In this document: one piece after another, positions 44,830 through 44,869 of the stretch | Position numbering within the stretch: the stretch's first letter is position 1 | Layout of the letters: each line of letters starts with the position of its first letter | Assembly (NCBI GenBank): GCA_964621615.1 | Contig: CAZUMW010000038.1 | Span: forward strand, 1 to 44,869 | DNA length: 44,869 nt | Direction of reading: 5' to 3' | Origin: CAZUMW01 sp964621615 | Lineage (GTDB): Bacteria > Desulfobacterota > WTBG01 > CAIYCZ01 > CAIRTM01 | The notes under the pieces: model-generated | Databases searched by the model: none | What the model was told of the DNA's origin: nothing | Seen by the model: only the letters and a program-made list of their open reading frames with translations | Translations under genes and position numbers: made by a program

Positions 44830-44869
44830 AAAATGACCGCAAAATCCCATTCAAAATGACCGCAAAATC
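44830..44869 (+). repeat. Two direct repeats at the window edge, possible IS21-type end
   Basis: The 17-nt word AAAATGACCGCAAAATC occurs at 44830-44846 and again at 44853-44869, spaced 23 bp, and may continue beyond the window. Short repeated words of the AAAATGACC kind are typical of the multiply repeated ends of IS21-family elements. The rest of the element is not visible. Confidence 0.4.

Noticed and set aside
1..44869. CRISPR arrays, toxin-antitoxin pairs, phage genes, rRNA or tRNA genes
   Set aside because: No regularly spaced repeats, no short paired TA-like frames, no phage structural or integrase motifs and no RNA gene signatures were seen on either strand.

Overview
The window looks like chromosome of an uncultured, strictly anaerobic Gram-negative bacterium that uses the Wood-Ljungdahl (reductive acetyl-CoA) pathway. 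The signs are a bacterial-type CODH/ACS gene set, a heptosyltransferase and other LPS or capsule genes, lipoproteins, and menaquinone-type UbiA/UbiD genes. Desulfobacterota or Omnitrophota-like lineages would fit, but no rRNA or marker gene in the window fixes the taxon. There are no RNA genes, CRISPR arrays, phage genes or complete insertion sequences.

Region 1 (about 0.2-17.4 kb, all minus strand) is one long Wood-Ljungdahl operon. In transcription order it reads fhs, acsV, cooC, folD, acsD, cooS/acsA, acsB, acsC, acsE, a b-type cytochrome membrane protein, a 2x[4Fe-4S] protein, metV, a possible 35-codon ORF, and metF. It encodes formate-to-methyl-THF conversion, methyl transfer to the corrinoid protein, CO2 reduction and acetyl-CoA assembly. 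Formate dehydrogenase and acetate kinase/Pta are not in the window. The most unusual part is the NarI/DsrM-like cytochrome b plus HdrC/DsrK-like Fe-S protein between acsE and metVF. This suggests that methylene-THF reduction exchanges electrons with the membrane quinone pool.

Region 2 (17.4-21.3 kb) holds the AT-rich operon promoter region with a 10-bp inverted repeat, two small exported proteins of unknown function, and an overlapping ubiA/ubiD pair (mqnP/mqnL-like), also on minus.

Region 3 (21.5-33.4 kb) is mixed: two small envelope proteins, bioD, an ArnT-like glycosyltransferase, a heptosyltransferase, a DegT aminotransferase, queF, a CBS-domain protein, a D-aminoacylase and a lipoprotein amidase whose catalytic domain is followed by a degenerate second copy.

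Region 4 (33.4-44.8 kb) is a surface-polysaccharide region: GT2 and GT4 glycosyltransferases, a CapD/WbpM-type dehydratase, a second DegT aminotransferase, a HAD phosphatase, an ATP-grasp ligase, murB, a WecA/MraY-type initiating transferase fused to a PilZ domain, and gmd.

Four copies of a miniature inverted-repeat element (MITE) are scattered through the window. Three are complete and each is flanked by a perfect 9-bp target duplication. One landed at the 3' end of the Fe-S gene inside the Wood-Ljungdahl operon and now supplies its stop codon. A second structured element (26573-26759), a diverged dispersed repeat pair and a possible IS end at the right edge add to the repeat load.
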